From NCBI RefSeq assembly GCF_019249215.1, contig NZ_JAESDI010000019.1, positions 1-64,000 on the forward strand: a stretch of 64,000 bases of DNA, read 5' to 3'. Below are positions 39,848 through 49,400 of the stretch, in pieces. The notes below the pieces were generated by a model, which had not been told where the DNA came from, ran no database searches, and worked only from the letters and a program-made list of their open reading frames with translations. The position numbers were made by a program, and so were the translations under genes. The stretch's first letter is position 1. Every line of letters starts with the position of its first letter. This DNA comes from Alteromonas lipotrueae (GTDB lineage: Bacteria > Pseudomonadota > Gammaproteobacteria > Enterobacterales > Alteromonadaceae).

Positions 39848-40393
39848 ATGTTTCAACGTCGTTATTCCACTTTAAAGCTCGTCATCGTATTGGGAATATC
39901 ACTTGTGGTTTTGTCGAAAAATGTGCTGGCGCAAAGCGTGCCTGATTATGTCACCAAACAAGTGCCCGAGGCGCAAGTTGTGGGTAATGCAATGTTTACG
40001 TATATGTTTTGGGACGTGTACGACGCTACGCTCTATGCGCCGAAGGGACAGTGGCAGTCTGACGCTCCTTTTGCATTAAAGCTTGATTATCAAAGAAGTC
40101 TAGACGGTAAAAAGATAGCACAGCGTTCAGTAGATGAAATGCGTAAGCAAGGTATTAGCGACGAAGCAATGTTAAGTGAATGGCGAGACAAAATGGCGGC
40201 GCTTTTCCCCGATGTTGAAGACGGTGACGTGATTACTGGTGTGGCTACCTCAGACCAAGCCAGTGAGTTTTATATCAATGGTGAGCTAGCTGGGACTATT
40301 GAAGACACAAACTTTACACAGTCTTTTTTCGACATTTGGCTGTCAGAAAAAACCTCTGAACCCAAATTACGTAAGGCCTTGTTACAAAAATAA
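39848..40393 (+). CDS. Exported chalcone isomerase-like protein
   Basis: A 181-residue secreted protein. The ATG at 39848 has AAGGA 8 nt upstream; the ATG two codons earlier is too near this site. The signal peptide ends at about residue 28 (VLAQS). The mature part matches the bacterial chalcone isomerase-like family: QVVGNAMFTYMFWDVYDATLYAP, LDYQRSLDGKKIAQRSVDEM, then DGDVITGV and the C-terminal WLSEKTSEPKLRKALL. These proteins lack flavonoid chemistry and probably bind fatty acids or other hydrophobic ligands. It is followed by a DUF3833 lipoprotein gene, a common companion. Confidence 0.82.
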   Translation: MFQRRYSTLKLVIVLGISLVVLSKNVLAQSVPDYVTKQVPEAQVVGNAMFTYMFWDVYDATLYAPKGQWQSDAPFALKLDYQRSLDGKKIAQRSVDEMRKQGISDEAMLSEWRDKMAALFPDVEDGDVITGVATSDQASEFYINGELAGTIEDTNFTQSFFDIWLSEKTSEPKLRKALLQK

Positions 40394-40633
40394 TAAGTCC
40401 ATGCTTTATTAATTATGGGCAGCGATTCTAAGCGCGTTAAAAAGCTTATCAAATAAGCCCAAGAATAAAGACTATAAACAAAAATATTAGTTAAAAATAT
40501 CAGCTTAAAGCATCAACCTATATAAACAAAAAGCGCACAGCAAGCGCAGTGAACGGCATTCATTTGGCGAAATATTTATTAAAAAAAATAAGTCGCTAAG
40601 CAGACAGCCATATAAACCAAAATCGAGGTCATT

Positions 40634-41182
40634 ATGAAATTTATACAGCGCACGGTATTAGTCGGGCTTTTATCTTGCCTTACTCTTATAGCCGGATGTT
40701 CTACATCGGTAGATGGCAATACTTACAAACAAGTTTCACCCACTTTTAATATTGAGGAATTTTTTGCTGGCAACGTTCGGGCTTGGGGCATAGTACAAAA
40801 TCGTTCTGGCGAAGTGGTTCAGCGCTTTGTGGTAGATATTGAAGGTAAAAACGAGGGCGGTACATTAACGCTAGATGAGACATTCACCTACGGCGTAGGT
40901 GAAGGGCCAAAAACTCGTACGTGGAAAATTGTTAAACAGGCCGATGGCACCTACGTGGGCAACGCGGGCGATATTGATGGCCCTGCAACAGGCACTTCAT
41001 ACGGCAACGCATTTAACTTTCATTACAATATGGACTTACCGGTTGATGATACAACCTATGCAGTTACCTTCGATGATTGGTTTTGGGCATTTGACGATAG
41101 TGCCATGATGAACCGCTCATACATTAAAAAGTTTGGTGTGGTAATGGCCGAAGTTACCATTTTTATGCAGAAACAAGACTAG
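40634..41182 (+). CDS. DUF3833 family lipoprotein
   Basis: A 182-residue lipoprotein, with lipobox LIAGC and Cys22 and a GAGG site before the ATG. The mature part is mostly beta, with the family phrases FFAGNVRAWGIVQNRSGEVV and DDWFWAFDDSAMMNRSYIKKFGV. DUF3833 proteins have a lipocalin-like, ligand-binding appearance. Their function is unknown, and they are often encoded with chalcone isomerase-like proteins, as here (240 nt downstream). In related genomes both lie in larger clusters with methyltransferases and cyclopropane-fatty-acid-type enzymes; only these two are present here. Confidence 0.82.
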   Translation: MKFIQRTVLVGLLSCLTLIAGCSTSVDGNTYKQVSPTFNIEEFFAGNVRAWGIVQNRSGEVVQRFVVDIEGKNEGGTLTLDETFTYGVGEGPKTRTWKIVKQADGTYVGNAGDIDGPATGTSYGNAFNFHYNMDLPVDDTTYAVTFDDWFWAFDDSAMMNRSYIKKFGVVMAEVTIFMQKQD

Positions 41183-41208
41183 TGTCGATTTGGCACTTTA
41201 TCAAAGCA

Positions 41209-42660
41209 TTAACGGGGGAAGGTGAATACTACGCCCAACCCGTGCCCTTGCATAAGCGGGTCGTGCACAAACCATAGTTTACCTTTGTGCAGTTTAATAA
41301 TTGCCGAAACAAGCGATAACCCCAACCCGTTCCCTTCACAGGTTCTGCTTTTGTCAGCCTGAAAGAAGCGGCGTTCTAAACTATCAAGTTCATGTTCATC
41401 AACTCCCTTCCCATTATCATTCACGCTGATAATCACATTGGAAGACGTGGCGGTAAGTTGTAGCGTAACGGTTCCGCCATCAGGCGTGTATTTTATGGCG
41501 TTATCTAGCACATTCGCTACTGCTTGAAACAGTAAGTTTGGATCGCCGTAGAACTGAACTTTTGACAGTTGGCTAATAAGTTTAATATCACGGTCTTCGG
41601 CCAATGGCTGATATAAATCCTCTACATCAATAATCATTTCACTTAGCTCGGTTTCACAAAACCCTTCTTTTTTGTGAACCGTTTCTAGTTTGCTAATTCG
41701 CAAAAGACTGTTGAACATATTTAAGAGTTTGTCAGCTTCGTAGGTAGTTTCGTGCCGTAGTTTCTCATCACCAATATGTTCTAAATTATTGCGTAAGCGT
41801 GCCAACGGTGTACGCAAGTCATGGGCAATACTGTCGCTTACCGACTTTATATTGTTCACCGCACTTTCAATGGTATCGAGCATATGATTGAACACAACAG
41901 CCAGTCGACTTAAATCATCCCAGTTGCTGTCTATTTCCAATCGTTCTTCTAAATTACCAGTACGAATAATGTAATCAGCAGTTTGTGCCATGCGGTTAAT
42001 GCGTTTTACCACATACAGCGCGACCGCAAAGCTTATGGCACCCAATACGCATAGCAAGGCAATAATTATCCAACCAAACGTTTTTCCTAACCACTGTGCA
42101 CTGTATAAATCATCGATATTCCGGCCAACAAACAAAGAATAGCCGCCCCAATTTACCTCTTCATAAAGGATGCTGTTGGTTGAATCAGAGAAGGAATAGC
42201 GGGTGCTGTCTTGCGCGATACTCTCTTTTTCGCCGCTCAGTGCGGGCAATTTAATAATGCTTGTAAGGGTAGTGCCCGCGTCAACACTTTCACCCATGGC
42301 AATAGGCCACATTGGATAATTGCCTGCTACTATCTGGTTTTCGCTGTCGCGAAGCACCACAATTAATCGAGAAGCTGACAGCGGGTGAGTTGTATCGGCG
42401 TGTTTCGGGCCTATCGCTAGACTGGGCGTTGCTCTCAATTGGATATTGTCAATTACCGCATCAATGCCTGCTTGTTTATGTAATAGCGTGAATGTATAGG
42501 TTTCTGCATCAACCGCAGCGCTTGCCTCACGAATAAATACATCACTGCTGGCAAGACGCCAGAAGTAAACGATAAATAAAATAGCGACAAGCGCTAACGA
42601 GGTTAGTAATACCCCAACACGGAAACTAGAACTTCGGGTGAAGTTGCCTATTGCTAACAC
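41209..42660 (-). CDS. Sensor histidine kinase (HAMP, OmpR-partner type)
   Basis: A 483-residue membrane kinase. TM1 spans about residues 14-34 and TM2 about 195-218, bounding a periplasmic sensor of about 160 residues. Then come a HAMP segment (VVKRINRMAQTADYI...), the H box SDSIAHDLRTPLARL with His280, the N box NVLDNAIKYTPDG, and the G boxes NDNGKGV and NGLGLSLVSAIIKLH. It overlaps the upstream response regulator gene by 7 nt, so they form one operon. The signal is unknown; the design is that of metal- or envelope-stress kinases. Confidence 0.9.
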   Translation of the reverse strand: MLAIGNFTRSSSFRVGVLLTSLALVAILFIVYFWRLASSDVFIREASAAVDAETYTFTLLHKQAGIDAVIDNIQLRATPSLAIGPKHADTTHPLSASRLIVVLRDSENQIVAGNYPMWPIAMGESVDAGTTLTSIIKLPALSGEKESIAQDSTRYSFSDSTNSILYEEVNWGGYSLFVGRNIDDLYSAQWLGKTFGWIIIALLCVLGAISFAVALYVVKRINRMAQTADYIIRTGNLEERLEIDSNWDDLSRLAVVFNHMLDTIESAVNNIKSVSDSIAHDLRTPLARLRNNLEHIGDEKLRHETTYEADKLLNMFNSLLRISKLETVHKKEGFCETELSEMIIDVEDLYQPLAEDRDIKLISQLSKVQFYGDPNLLFQAVANVLDNAIKYTPDGGTVTLQLTATSSNVIISVNDNGKGVDEHELDSLERRFFQADKSRTCEGNGLGLSLVSAIIKLHKGKLWFVHDPLMQGHGLGVVFTFPR

Positions 42661-43337
42661 ACAACAGGATCCGCAATTCTATATCCCGTGCCTCTTACCG
42701 TTTCAATAAGAGGGACGTTAAATGCTTTATCTACTTTTTGACGCAAACGGCTAATATGCACATCGATAACATTGGTTTGCGGATCGAAGTGATAATTCCA
42801 CACTTGTTCCAACAGCATGCTGCGTGTAACGACTTTCCCTTGATGGCGCAATAAGCACTCTAATAACTGAAACTCTTTTGATTGTAAGTCTATTTCAGTA
42901 TCACCTCTTTGCACCTTCCTGTTCACTAGGTCAAGCGTAAGATCACCCACTTTGATTAGTGTCTTATCGCCACTTTCACGTTCTCTTCCTGCCAGCCCTT
43001 CAACACGGGCAAGTAGCTCTTCAAACGCAAAGGGTTTGGTCAAGTAATCGTTAGCGCCTGAACGTAAACCTCGCACTTTATCTTCTACTTGGCTTTTCGC
43101 ACTAAGCAGTAGTACAGGGGTAAGTACGTTGTCATTTCGTAAACGTTCCAAGATGGTAAAGCCGTCTAACAAAGGAAGCATTACATCTAATACAATAACG
43201 TCTACATCTTCGGACAAAGCTTCAGCTAAGCCCTTTTCGCCATCACGCGCCGCAATGCAGCTGTGCCCTTCACCAATAAATCCTTTTTCAATGTGAGCGG
43301 CAACTTTGGGATCATCTTCAACAAGTAGCACATTCAT
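42654..43337 (-). CDS. OmpR-family response regulator
   Basis: A 227-residue regulator: a receiver domain with acidic pocket VEDD (residues 6-9), phospho-acceptor Asp51 in VIVLDVMLPLLDGF and Lys of NDYLTKPFAFEELLAR, then a winged-helix Trans_reg_C domain ending VDVHISRLRQKVD...VRGTGYRI. It is the first gene of the pair with the histidine kinase. It resembles the CusR/QseB group, but no target gene such as a metal pump lies beside it. Confidence 0.92.
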   Translation of the reverse strand: MNVLLVEDDPKVAAHIEKGFIGEGHSCIAARDGEKGLAEALSEDVDVIVLDVMLPLLDGFTILERLRNDNVLTPVLLLSAKSQVEDKVRGLRSGANDYLTKPFAFEELLARVEGLAGRERESGDKTLIKVGDLTLDLVNRKVQRGDTEIDLQSKEFQLLECLLRHQGKVVTRSMLLEQVWNYHFDPQTNVIDVHISRLRQKVDKAFNVPLIETVRGTGYRIADPVVC

Positions 43338-43404
43338 GATTTTGGTACTTCTAATTAATGGAGTTAAATATCAACGTTTATACATTCAATCTATCGTGTT
43401 GCGA

Positions 43405-45135
43405 TCACTTTGGGTTGCTATCAGCACCCCTATTAAAACGGACGTTGGCGTTATATGGCGTAAAATGTTGAATGTCCCCACGCGCACATTTCATCTGTAC
43501 TTCATGCCAGTATTCCGGGGTCATTAGGTCGCCATGTAGCGACTTTAAAATATCTTTAAGTTTCCGTTTTCCAACAATAAAATGCTCAAACTGCTCTGGG
43601 AAAACGTCACTAGGTCCAACCGACAACATGTCCATCGCATAAGGGTCATCTGATTTGGGTAGCGCCCTAAAATGACGTTCGTTCATTAAACATATTTCAT
43701 CATAGTCGTAAAAGATAACTCTGCCATGTCGCGTGATACCGAAATTTTTATGCAGCATGTCGCCAGGGAAAATATTTGCCATGGCTATTTGTTTAATACA
43801 TAGCCCTAACTCGTTTAATGCGCTACGTACTTTATCTTCATCTTCTTCTTGTTGAAGGTACAAATTAAGCGGAGTCATCTTACGTTCTATATACAAGTGC
43901 TTAATGACCAGCTCGTCTTCGGTAAATTCAAGGCTAGAAGCGCATGTTTCCTTTAACTCTTCAATGAGTAATGGGTCGATGCGAGACAAGGGAAAGCGAA
44001 AGTTAACGTACTCATGGGTGTCTGCCATTCGTCCCACTCGATCTGACATCTTCACCAACCGGTAGCAGTCTTTAACATGCTCTCGGGTGATCTTCTTACT
44101 TTCGGCAAATTCATCTTTTATAATTTTAAATACCACACCATATGAGGGCAGGTGGAACACCATCATCACCAATCCTCTTATACCAGGTGCGGCCTCGAAG
44201 TGATCATCGGAGGTAGCCATATGGTCGAGGAAATTACGATAGAAGACTGTTTTCCCGTGCTTGTAGTGACCCAGCGCCATATAGAGCTCAAAGTGTTTTT
44301 TGTTGGGTAATAGTTCTTGCAGAAACGCAGCGACTTCTGCTGGGTTTTGGGTATCAGCCATGAAGTAGCTTCTGGCAAAGCCGAAGATAACGCTTAAATC
44401 ACTTCTGTGTGTAAGCAGAGCATCTACGAACAAGGTATGTTCATCACTGCGTTGCAAAGAGATTACAAAAGGGAGGGTTTCTTCAGGCATGCATATTCTG
44501 CCAATGAGATATGCCGATTTCCCCCTAAAAAACGTGGGCTTTAAAAGCTCAACCGTATGAACACTGGCCAATTGCCGTGTGGTTAATCGCTTTCTAAGTG
44601 CTTCTTCAAGGTTTTGCATGTCACGTTCGTAGTTTTCAAAAGGGATACCATAGCGATAGATTTTGAAAATAGACACGTACATCTCGCGCACCGTGGTGGT
44701 GGTATCGAAGCTGTGAATGACTTTATCTCGGTCTTGTCCGGGTAAAAAGCAGCGACTGGGCAATACAAACATCATGCTGTTGTCTATTTTGCGGTGTTTG
44801 AATAAACGCCCGATCACAGAGTTATAAAAGGTTTCGGCTAGCTCAAATTGTGGGTGGCCTTCAAGTTGTCGTGCGAAGGTTTTCTTTAAGTCTTGCCAAA
44901 ACTCGTCATTTTTCTTGTGCACTTCAGTTAGGTGGTAAACATCGGCAATGGCATCTGAAAGGCTTTGTTCGTAAATGGTAATGCGCTCTTTCGATGCTAG
45001 CTGAATTTCTTTCCATTGGCCTTGTTCAAACCGTGATTGGGCACCTCTCGTAATACGAGTAAACCAACGATAGCTCTTATCAAAATGGGAAAGAACTTGA
45101 TAAGCAACTTTTTTAGAAAGGGTTACATCCAGCAT
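43405..45135 (-). CDS. aceK: Isocitrate dehydrogenase kinase/phosphatase
   Basis: A 576-residue bifunctional enzyme that phosphorylates and dephosphorylates isocitrate dehydrogenase, steering isocitrate into the glyoxylate shunt during growth on acetate or fatty acids. Family features are the N-terminal YRWFTRITRGAQSRFE, the nucleotide-binding GLVMMVFHLPSYGVVFKIIKDEF, and the C-terminal GDMLHKNFGITRHGRVIFYDYDEI, which holds the kinase-like catalytic Asp and DYDE motif. In E. coli aceK is in the aceBAK operon. Here it stands alone, divergent from a receiver-domain gene, so it must be controlled separately from aceA and aceB. Confidence 0.95.
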   Translation of the reverse strand: MLDVTLSKKVAYQVLSHFDKSYRWFTRITRGAQSRFEQGQWKEIQLASKERITIYEQSLSDAIADVYHLTEVHKKNDEFWQDLKKTFARQLEGHPQFELAETFYNSVIGRLFKHRKIDNSMMFVLPSRCFLPGQDRDKVIHSFDTTTTVREMYVSIFKIYRYGIPFENYERDMQNLEEALRKRLTTRQLASVHTVELLKPTFFRGKSAYLIGRICMPEETLPFVISLQRSDEHTLFVDALLTHRSDLSVIFGFARSYFMADTQNPAEVAAFLQELLPNKKHFELYMALGHYKHGKTVFYRNFLDHMATSDDHFEAAPGIRGLVMMVFHLPSYGVVFKIIKDEFAESKKITREHVKDCYRLVKMSDRVGRMADTHEYVNFRFPLSRIDPLLIEELKETCASSLEFTEDELVIKHLYIERKMTPLNLYLQQEEDEDKVRSALNELGLCIKQIAMANIFPGDMLHKNFGITRHGRVIFYDYDEICLMNERHFRALPKSDDPYAMDMLSVGPSDVFPEQFEHFIVGKRKLKDILKSLHGDLMTPEYWHEVQMKCARGDIQHFTPYNANVRFNRGADSNPK

Positions 45136-45387
45136 AATTTAACCTTTAACAATATGTGATATTCGATGCGGCGCTCTGTGCTTTGTTTTTAATTTTGGCT
45201 GCATATACCTTCTAAAGTAACAAATATTTACGATAAGCTACTGGAAAATTGGCCTAAAAGTGTTTTTTTATACTTTCGTTTAATATAATCTTAAGCCTAC
45301 TTTCTTCATCCATGTTTTCGACAATATATTCAACGCTGCTAATTTTATGTGGCGATGTATGTACTAGTAGATTACTAAGAGTAGACC

Positions 45388-45774
45388 ATGAGCTTTAACA
45401 TTCTGATTTGTGATGATTCGGCGCTAGCAAGAAAAATGGCGCGCCGTAACTTGCCCGATGGATTAGCGAGTGAAATTTATGAAGCATCAAATGGTGTAGA
45501 TGCGCTCGAGATAATGGGGCATCATCGCATCGATTTAGTGTTGCTAGATTTAACCATGCCGATACTCGATGGGGTAGGCGTACTTGAAGAAATAAAGCGC
45601 CGAAAAATAGAAGTGTTTGTTGTGGTCATTTCAGGTGATATCCAACCGGTGATGCAAAACCGTGTGATGGAGTTGGGCGCGCTCGCTTTTATTGAAAAGC
45701 CGCTTAAACGCCTACCTTTAGAAACCACATTAAAGCGTTATGGATTTATTCTGCCAGAAACCATGGTGTGCTAA
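45388..45774 (+). CDS. Stand-alone response regulator receiver (CheY-like)
   Basis: A 128-residue single receiver domain with acidic pair ICDD (residues 7-10), phospho-acceptor Asp54 in LVLLDLTMPILDGVG, and the conserved Lys104 in FIEKPLK. There is no output domain. It probably works as a shuttle or scaffold receiver, in motility, chemotaxis-like or other phosphorelays. The partner kinase is unknown. It is divergent from aceK over 252 nt and ends at a strong terminator shared with acr3. Confidence 0.88.
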   Translation: MSFNILICDDSALARKMARRNLPDGLASEIYEASNGVDALEIMGHHRIDLVLLDLTMPILDGVGVLEEIKRRKIEVFVVVISGDIQPVMQNRVMELGALAFIEKPLKRLPLETTLKRYGFILPETMVC

Positions 45775-45827
45775 ACAAACACCCTAGCGGGTAGTGATAT
45801 TGAGTGTTCATACACTAATAAATACAA

Positions 45828-45855
45828 AAAAAGGAGCTCATTTGAGCTCCTTTTT
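45828..45855 (+). terminator. Bidirectional terminator
   Basis: Stem AAAAAGGAGCTCA / TGAGCTCCTTTTT, perfect over 13 bp with a very short loop. It gives U runs on either strand and lies between the convergent receiver gene and the acr3 end of the ars operon. Confidence 0.88.
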
Positions 45856-45901
45856 GCGTTTAGGTTTGTGCTAACTTTTGTAGCGCTAATGAATGCTTGT
45901 G

Positions 45902-46915
45902 CTATTCAAACCAATGGCGGGTTCTATTCGCGAACCATACCAGTGATAACATAACTGGTACTTCAACCAGCACTCCAACAACAGTTGCGAGGGCAGCACC
46001 GCTATGTAAGCCAAATAAGGAAATGGCAACAGCAACGGCGAGCTCGAAAAAGTTAGACGTACCAATCATGCAAGCAGGTGCGGCAACATTGTGAGGTAGT
46101 TTCATTTTTTTCGCCGCAAAATAGGCTATCGCAAATATCCCGTAGGTTTGAATAAGCAACGGAATAGCAATTAGCACAATGTCTTGAGGCTGAGCCAATA
46201 TTGTTTCTGCTTGAAAGCCAAACAGTAAAACAATGGTAATTAGCAACCCAAGTACCGAGAATGGCTTAAAGCGTTCGATAATAGCGGTAACTGCTTGCTC
46301 GCCTTTTTTCTCCATCTTCTTACGTGTAATAACCCCAGCGATGAGCGGCAATACCACATATAGCACCACAGATAGAATTAATGTATCCCAGGGGACTGTG
46401 ATATCGGTAACACCCAGTAACATAGCCGTGATAGGGGCAAATAAGATAATCATTATCAAGTCGTTAATAGAGACCTGGACGAGGGTATAGTTTGCATCAC
46501 CTTTTGTTAAATGGCTCCATACAAATACCATGGCAGTACACGGTGCTACGCCTAGTAAAATCATACCGGCGATATATTCAGTGGCCGTTTGTGGGTCTAC
46601 CCAGTCGGCGAAAATGCCTTTGAAGAATAACCAGCCAAGTAGCGCCATTGTGAAAGGCTTTATTAACCAGTTCACTACTAAGGTGAGCACCAGCCCTTTG
46701 GGCTTTTTACCCACATCTTTTATGGATGAAAAATCAATTTGAATCATCATTGGGTAAATCATGAGCCAAATTAGTACAGCAATCACCAAATTAACGTGAG
46801 CATATTCAAGGCTAGCTACTAGCGTAAAGAAGTCTGGAAAAAGACTGCCGATACTTACACCTGCAATAATACAAAGTCCTACCCATACGGATAGGTATCG
46901 TTCGAAAAATCCCAT
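45902..46915 (-). CDS. acr3: Arsenite efflux transporter, ACR3 family
   Basis: A 337-residue membrane protein with ten helices of the ACR3/BART superfamily. It exports arsenite (sometimes antimonite). The family marks are [19 protein letters not shown], the helix 4 [22 protein letters not shown] with its essential Cys, and PAFFELAVA-like [16 protein letters not shown] near the end. It is the last gene of arsR-arsC-arsH-acr3, 64 nt after arsH. It works with ArsC, exporting the arsenite that ArsC makes. Confidence 0.93.
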   Translation of the reverse strand: MGFFERYLSVWVGLCIIAGVSIGSLFPDFFTLVASLEYAHVNLVIAVLIWLMIYPMMIQIDFSSIKDVGKKPKGLVLTLVVNWLIKPFTMALLGWLFFKGIFADWVDPQTATEYIAGMILLGVAPCTAMVFVWSHLTKGDANYTLVQVSINDLIMIILFAPITAMLLGVTDITVPWDTLILSVVLYVVLPLIAGVITRKKMEKKGEQAVTAIIERFKPFSVLGLLITIVLLFGFQAETILAQPQDIVLIAIPLLIQTYGIFAIAYFAAKKMKLPHNVAAPACMIGTSNFFELAVAVAISLFGLHSGAALATVVGVLVEVPVMLSLVWFANRTRHWFE

Positions 46916-46979
46916 GAGACAGTGTCCTTAATGGTTTTTATGTCTTTCGTGTTGATAGTACGTGCGAGTATCGCGTCGA

Positions 46980-47699
46980 CTAAATCGTTTTTTGGTTAAC
47001 CCGTTTGCTCAATTCTTCTGCGCTTTCAACGCGCTCAGAATAGCGATTAACAAGGTGATCTTTGTTGTCGCGGGTCAGCAGGGTAAATTTCACCAGTTCT
47101 TCAACTACATCCACGATGCGGTTGTAGTAAGAAGATGGCTTCATCCGGCCATTGTCTTCAAATTCTAAAAAGGCTTTTGCCACCGAAGACTGGTTAGGAA
47201 TGGTCAGCATGCGCATCCAGCGACCAAGCACACGCATTTGATTCACTGCGTTGAACGATTGAGAGCCACCACTGACTTGCATTACAGCTAAGGTTTTCCC
47301 TTGAGTTGGGCGCACCGCGCCAATGCTCAAGGGTACCCAATCGATAATACTTTTAATAATGCCTGTCATACTGCCGTGCCGTTCAGGCGAGCACCAAATT
47401 TGCCCCTCAGACCACATCATGAGCTCGCGAAGCTCTTTTACTTTTGGGTGGGTGTCATCCTCTGTGTCTGGTTGTGGCAAACCTCTAGGGTCAAAAATTT
47501 TAGCTTCACAACCATAGTATTCAAGCAAGCGCGCACTTTCTTCAATTACTAAACGGCTGTAAGAGCGCTCTCTTAACGAGCCGTAAAGCAACAATATACG
47601 CGGTTTGTGTTCAGAATACGTTTTTGCGAAGTCTTCAGCTGTAGGTGCAGGCGTAACGCTTGTCACTAAGTTATCAGAAGGTGATATTTTTTCCGACAT
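46980..47699 (-). CDS. arsH: ArsH, NADPH-dependent FMN oxidoreductase
   Basis: A 239-residue flavodoxin-like flavoprotein of the ArsH family, which oxidises trivalent organoarsenicals or reduces quinones and protects against arsenic stress. The FMN phosphate loop [17 protein letters not shown] is at about residue 38. [21 protein letters not shown] (about residue 100) and [17 protein letters not shown] follow, all diagnostic. Its ATG overlaps the arsC stop, indicating coupling. It is within the ars operon, upstream of acr3. Confidence 0.95.
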   Translation of the reverse strand: MSEKISPSDNLVTSVTPAPTAEDFAKTYSEHKPRILLLYGSLRERSYSRLVIEESARLLEYYGCEAKIFDPRGLPQPDTEDDTHPKVKELRELMMWSEGQIWCSPERHGSMTGIIKSIIDWVPLSIGAVRPTQGKTLAVMQVSGGSQSFNAVNQMRVLGRWMRMLTIPNQSSVAKAFLEFEDNGRMKPSSYYNRIVDVVEELVKFTLLTRDNKDHLVNRYSERVESAEELSKRVNQKTI

Positions 47700-48169
47700 T
47701 ACTGAGCTCCTTTTTCCTGAAGCGCCTTTTTAACGTCTTCGATAGCAAGGTTACGAGATGCAATATCGCTTAGTGCGGCAACGCGGCTTTCGATAATATC
47801 GATGGTGTTGTAGAACGCTTGGGCTTTGTCTTCTTCACTACCTTCTAATTTCGAAGGATCTTCAAGACCCCAGTGCAACTTCAGAGAGTTGCCAAAGTAA
47901 ACAGGACAAGCTTCACCCGCTGCTGAGTCACACACGGTAATGACGATGTCAGGTTGGTAGTCTTCAAAGTCGTCCCACGACTGGCTTTTAAGACCGTCGG
48001 TACTATAGCCACGCTCGGCAAGGTACTTTACTGACAACGGATGTACTTCACCCACAGGCTGGCTACCAGCACTACGTGCTTCTAACGATGAATTGCTTGA
48101 AGCATTAGTAATGGCTTCGCAAAGGATGCTACGGCAACGATTGTGCGTGCAGATATACAATATTTTCAT
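47699..48169 (-). CDS. arsC: Arsenate reductase, low-molecular-weight phosphatase type
   Basis: A 156-residue arsenate reductase of the LMW-PTP-like class, reducing arsenate to arsenite. The P-loop nucleophile is Cys7 in CTHNRCRS (C-x5-R). A second pair, Cys80 and Cys88 in [12 protein letters not shown], can form the intramolecular disulfide cascade, which is then reduced by thioredoxin or glutaredoxin. It overlaps arsH by one base and is 54 nt downstream of arsR. Confidence 0.93.
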   Translation of the reverse strand: MKILYICTHNRCRSILCEAITNASSNSSLEARSAGSQPVGEVHPLSVKYLAERGYSTDGLKSQSWDDFEDYQPDIVITVCDSAAGEACPVYFGNSLKLHWGLEDPSKLEGSEEDKAQAFYNTIDIIESRVAALSDIASRNLAIEDVKKALQEKGAQ

Positions 48170-48222
48170 TACAAAAATCCTGATGGTTTACGTCACATAT
48201 TTGAAAAAAGTAAGAAGGGCGT

Positions 48223-48579
48223 TTAACAGCCCGCGTCATATTTAAGGTTGTTTAGCGCATCGCTAATATAGCCAGCGTTATTTGTGGCAGATAAATGAAT
48301 CACTTCTTTGGCCCATGCGGGAAGCGCTGGGTTGAGGCGGTAATAAACCCACTTACCACGTCGGTCGTCAGTCACTAGCCCGCATTTACGTAAATCGGCC
48401 AGATGACGCGATATTTTGGGTTGGCTAAGATTGAGCGCGTCGGTTAAATCACACACACAAAGTTCGTCTTTAACACAAAGCATAAACAGTGTTTTTAGCC
48501 GAGTTTCTTCCGCTAAACATTTAAACAATGAAAGTGGTGAAAGCGAAACGCATGAAGTAGAAGTTGCTGCAGTCATCAT
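48223..48579 (-). CDS. arsR: ArsR-family arsenic-responsive repressor
   Basis: A 118-residue winged-helix repressor. It has the metalloid-binding motif ELCVCDLT (two Cys in the alpha3 helix region, about residues 39-46) and the recognition helix LSQPKISRHLADLRKCGLV. The C-terminus keeps one further Cys at the very end. It represses the operon until arsenite or antimonite binds the Cys pair. It is the first gene of the ars operon, with an inverted repeat just upstream that is a good operator candidate. Confidence 0.93.
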   Translation of the reverse strand: MMTAATSTSCVSLSPLSLFKCLAEETRLKTLFMLCVKDELCVCDLTDALNLSQPKISRHLADLRKCGLVTDDRRGKWVYYRLNPALPAWAKEVIHLSATNNAGYISDALNNLKYDAGC

Positions 48580-48599
48580 TTATCTCAAATACGCTAAAT

Positions 48600-48622
48600 C
48601 ATATATGTTGGTATCGTATATG
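48600..48622 (-). promoter_or_regulatory. Candidate ArsR operator
   Basis: The inverted repeat CATATA-N11-TATATG lies 21-43 nt upstream of the arsR start. A related GTATGTG copy is a few bases further. ArsR proteins bind such AT-rich dyads. The assignment is by position and symmetry only. Confidence 0.45.
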
Positions 48623-48698
48623 AATTTTCGTATGTGTCAAACTTAAATGATGTTTTACTATGCTCTTGGTGATGTCGCTACCAAAATACAATTAAAAA

Positions 48699-49343
48699 TT
48701 ATTGTTCAAGAGGCTCTACCTGTGGCGTTACAGAGGTAACGAGTTGAGCATTGTGGGTTTGGTTAAAGTCATCTATGACGGTATTAATAAATTGAAACCA
48801 GGTTTGATTCGGCTGCCAGATGGCCAGTAAGTCTTGTTTAGCCAATAGCTCTGATTCACCTAATGCGGTAATGCGGTACAAATAGGTAAATACGGCACCT
48901 CGCCAATTCAATTTACAATGAGTAAGCACCTTATCATCGGTTGAATTTTCTTGAGCCATATAGCCCGTATAGTCTTTGAAATTAGCGAGGGTAGGGTGTT
49001 CCCATTCAACTTGAATGTTGTGATAGTCAAGCGATAGTGCTTAAACCATTAGCTTTTCTTGCCCTCGCTCGCCGGGAATTAGATCTATAACCCTACTTAT
49101 CCCTTCGTCTTTCAATAATTGAAAATGCGCAGCAGAAGGCAAACCAGAACTAACCATACGGTCGTTATTAACTTGATAGTTGGTTAGTGAGTCGAGAGTG
49201 ACTTCAATATGAGGCTTAGTTTCTGCGCTAGCGTTAGCTTCTGCGTTTTTTCGTTTTGTGCTTTCAGCTACTTGGTTCGCGCATGCATTACTCAGCGTAA
49301 ATGCGATAGATAAAACTGACGCCAAAGCGACTAACATTTTCAT
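48699..49343 (-). pseudogene. Exported phosphatase-like protein split by an in-frame stop
   Basis: A 645-nt frame interrupted only by TAA at 49041-49043 (codon 101). The first part has a signal peptide (residues 1-22) and YQVNNDRMVSSGLP plus ISRVIDLIPGERG. The second part continues in the same frame without a shift, DYHNIQVEWEHPTLANF, then the P-loop HCKLNWRGAVF. These are consecutive parts of one protein of the DSP/beta-lactamase hydrolase-like phosphatase family (HCxxNxR P-loop). Alone, the first part lacks the catalytic loop; the second lacks a signal peptide. A GAA or CAA to TAA change would explain it. A sequencing error or readthrough is possible. Confidence 0.8.
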
Positions 49344-49400
49344 TATAAGGTCTCTTTATTGATATTTTTAAAAGGGGTAAAACCATTAACGATTAAAGCG

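Noticed and set aside
45897..46742. Several plus-strand frames of 65-85 codons opposite acr3
   Set aside because: They lie wholly within a well-supported membrane transporter gene and are composition shadows.
45902..48622. The ars operon as a recently acquired mobile island
   Set aside because: There is no transposase, integrase, tRNA or direct repeat nearby, and the codon use looks like that of its neighbours.
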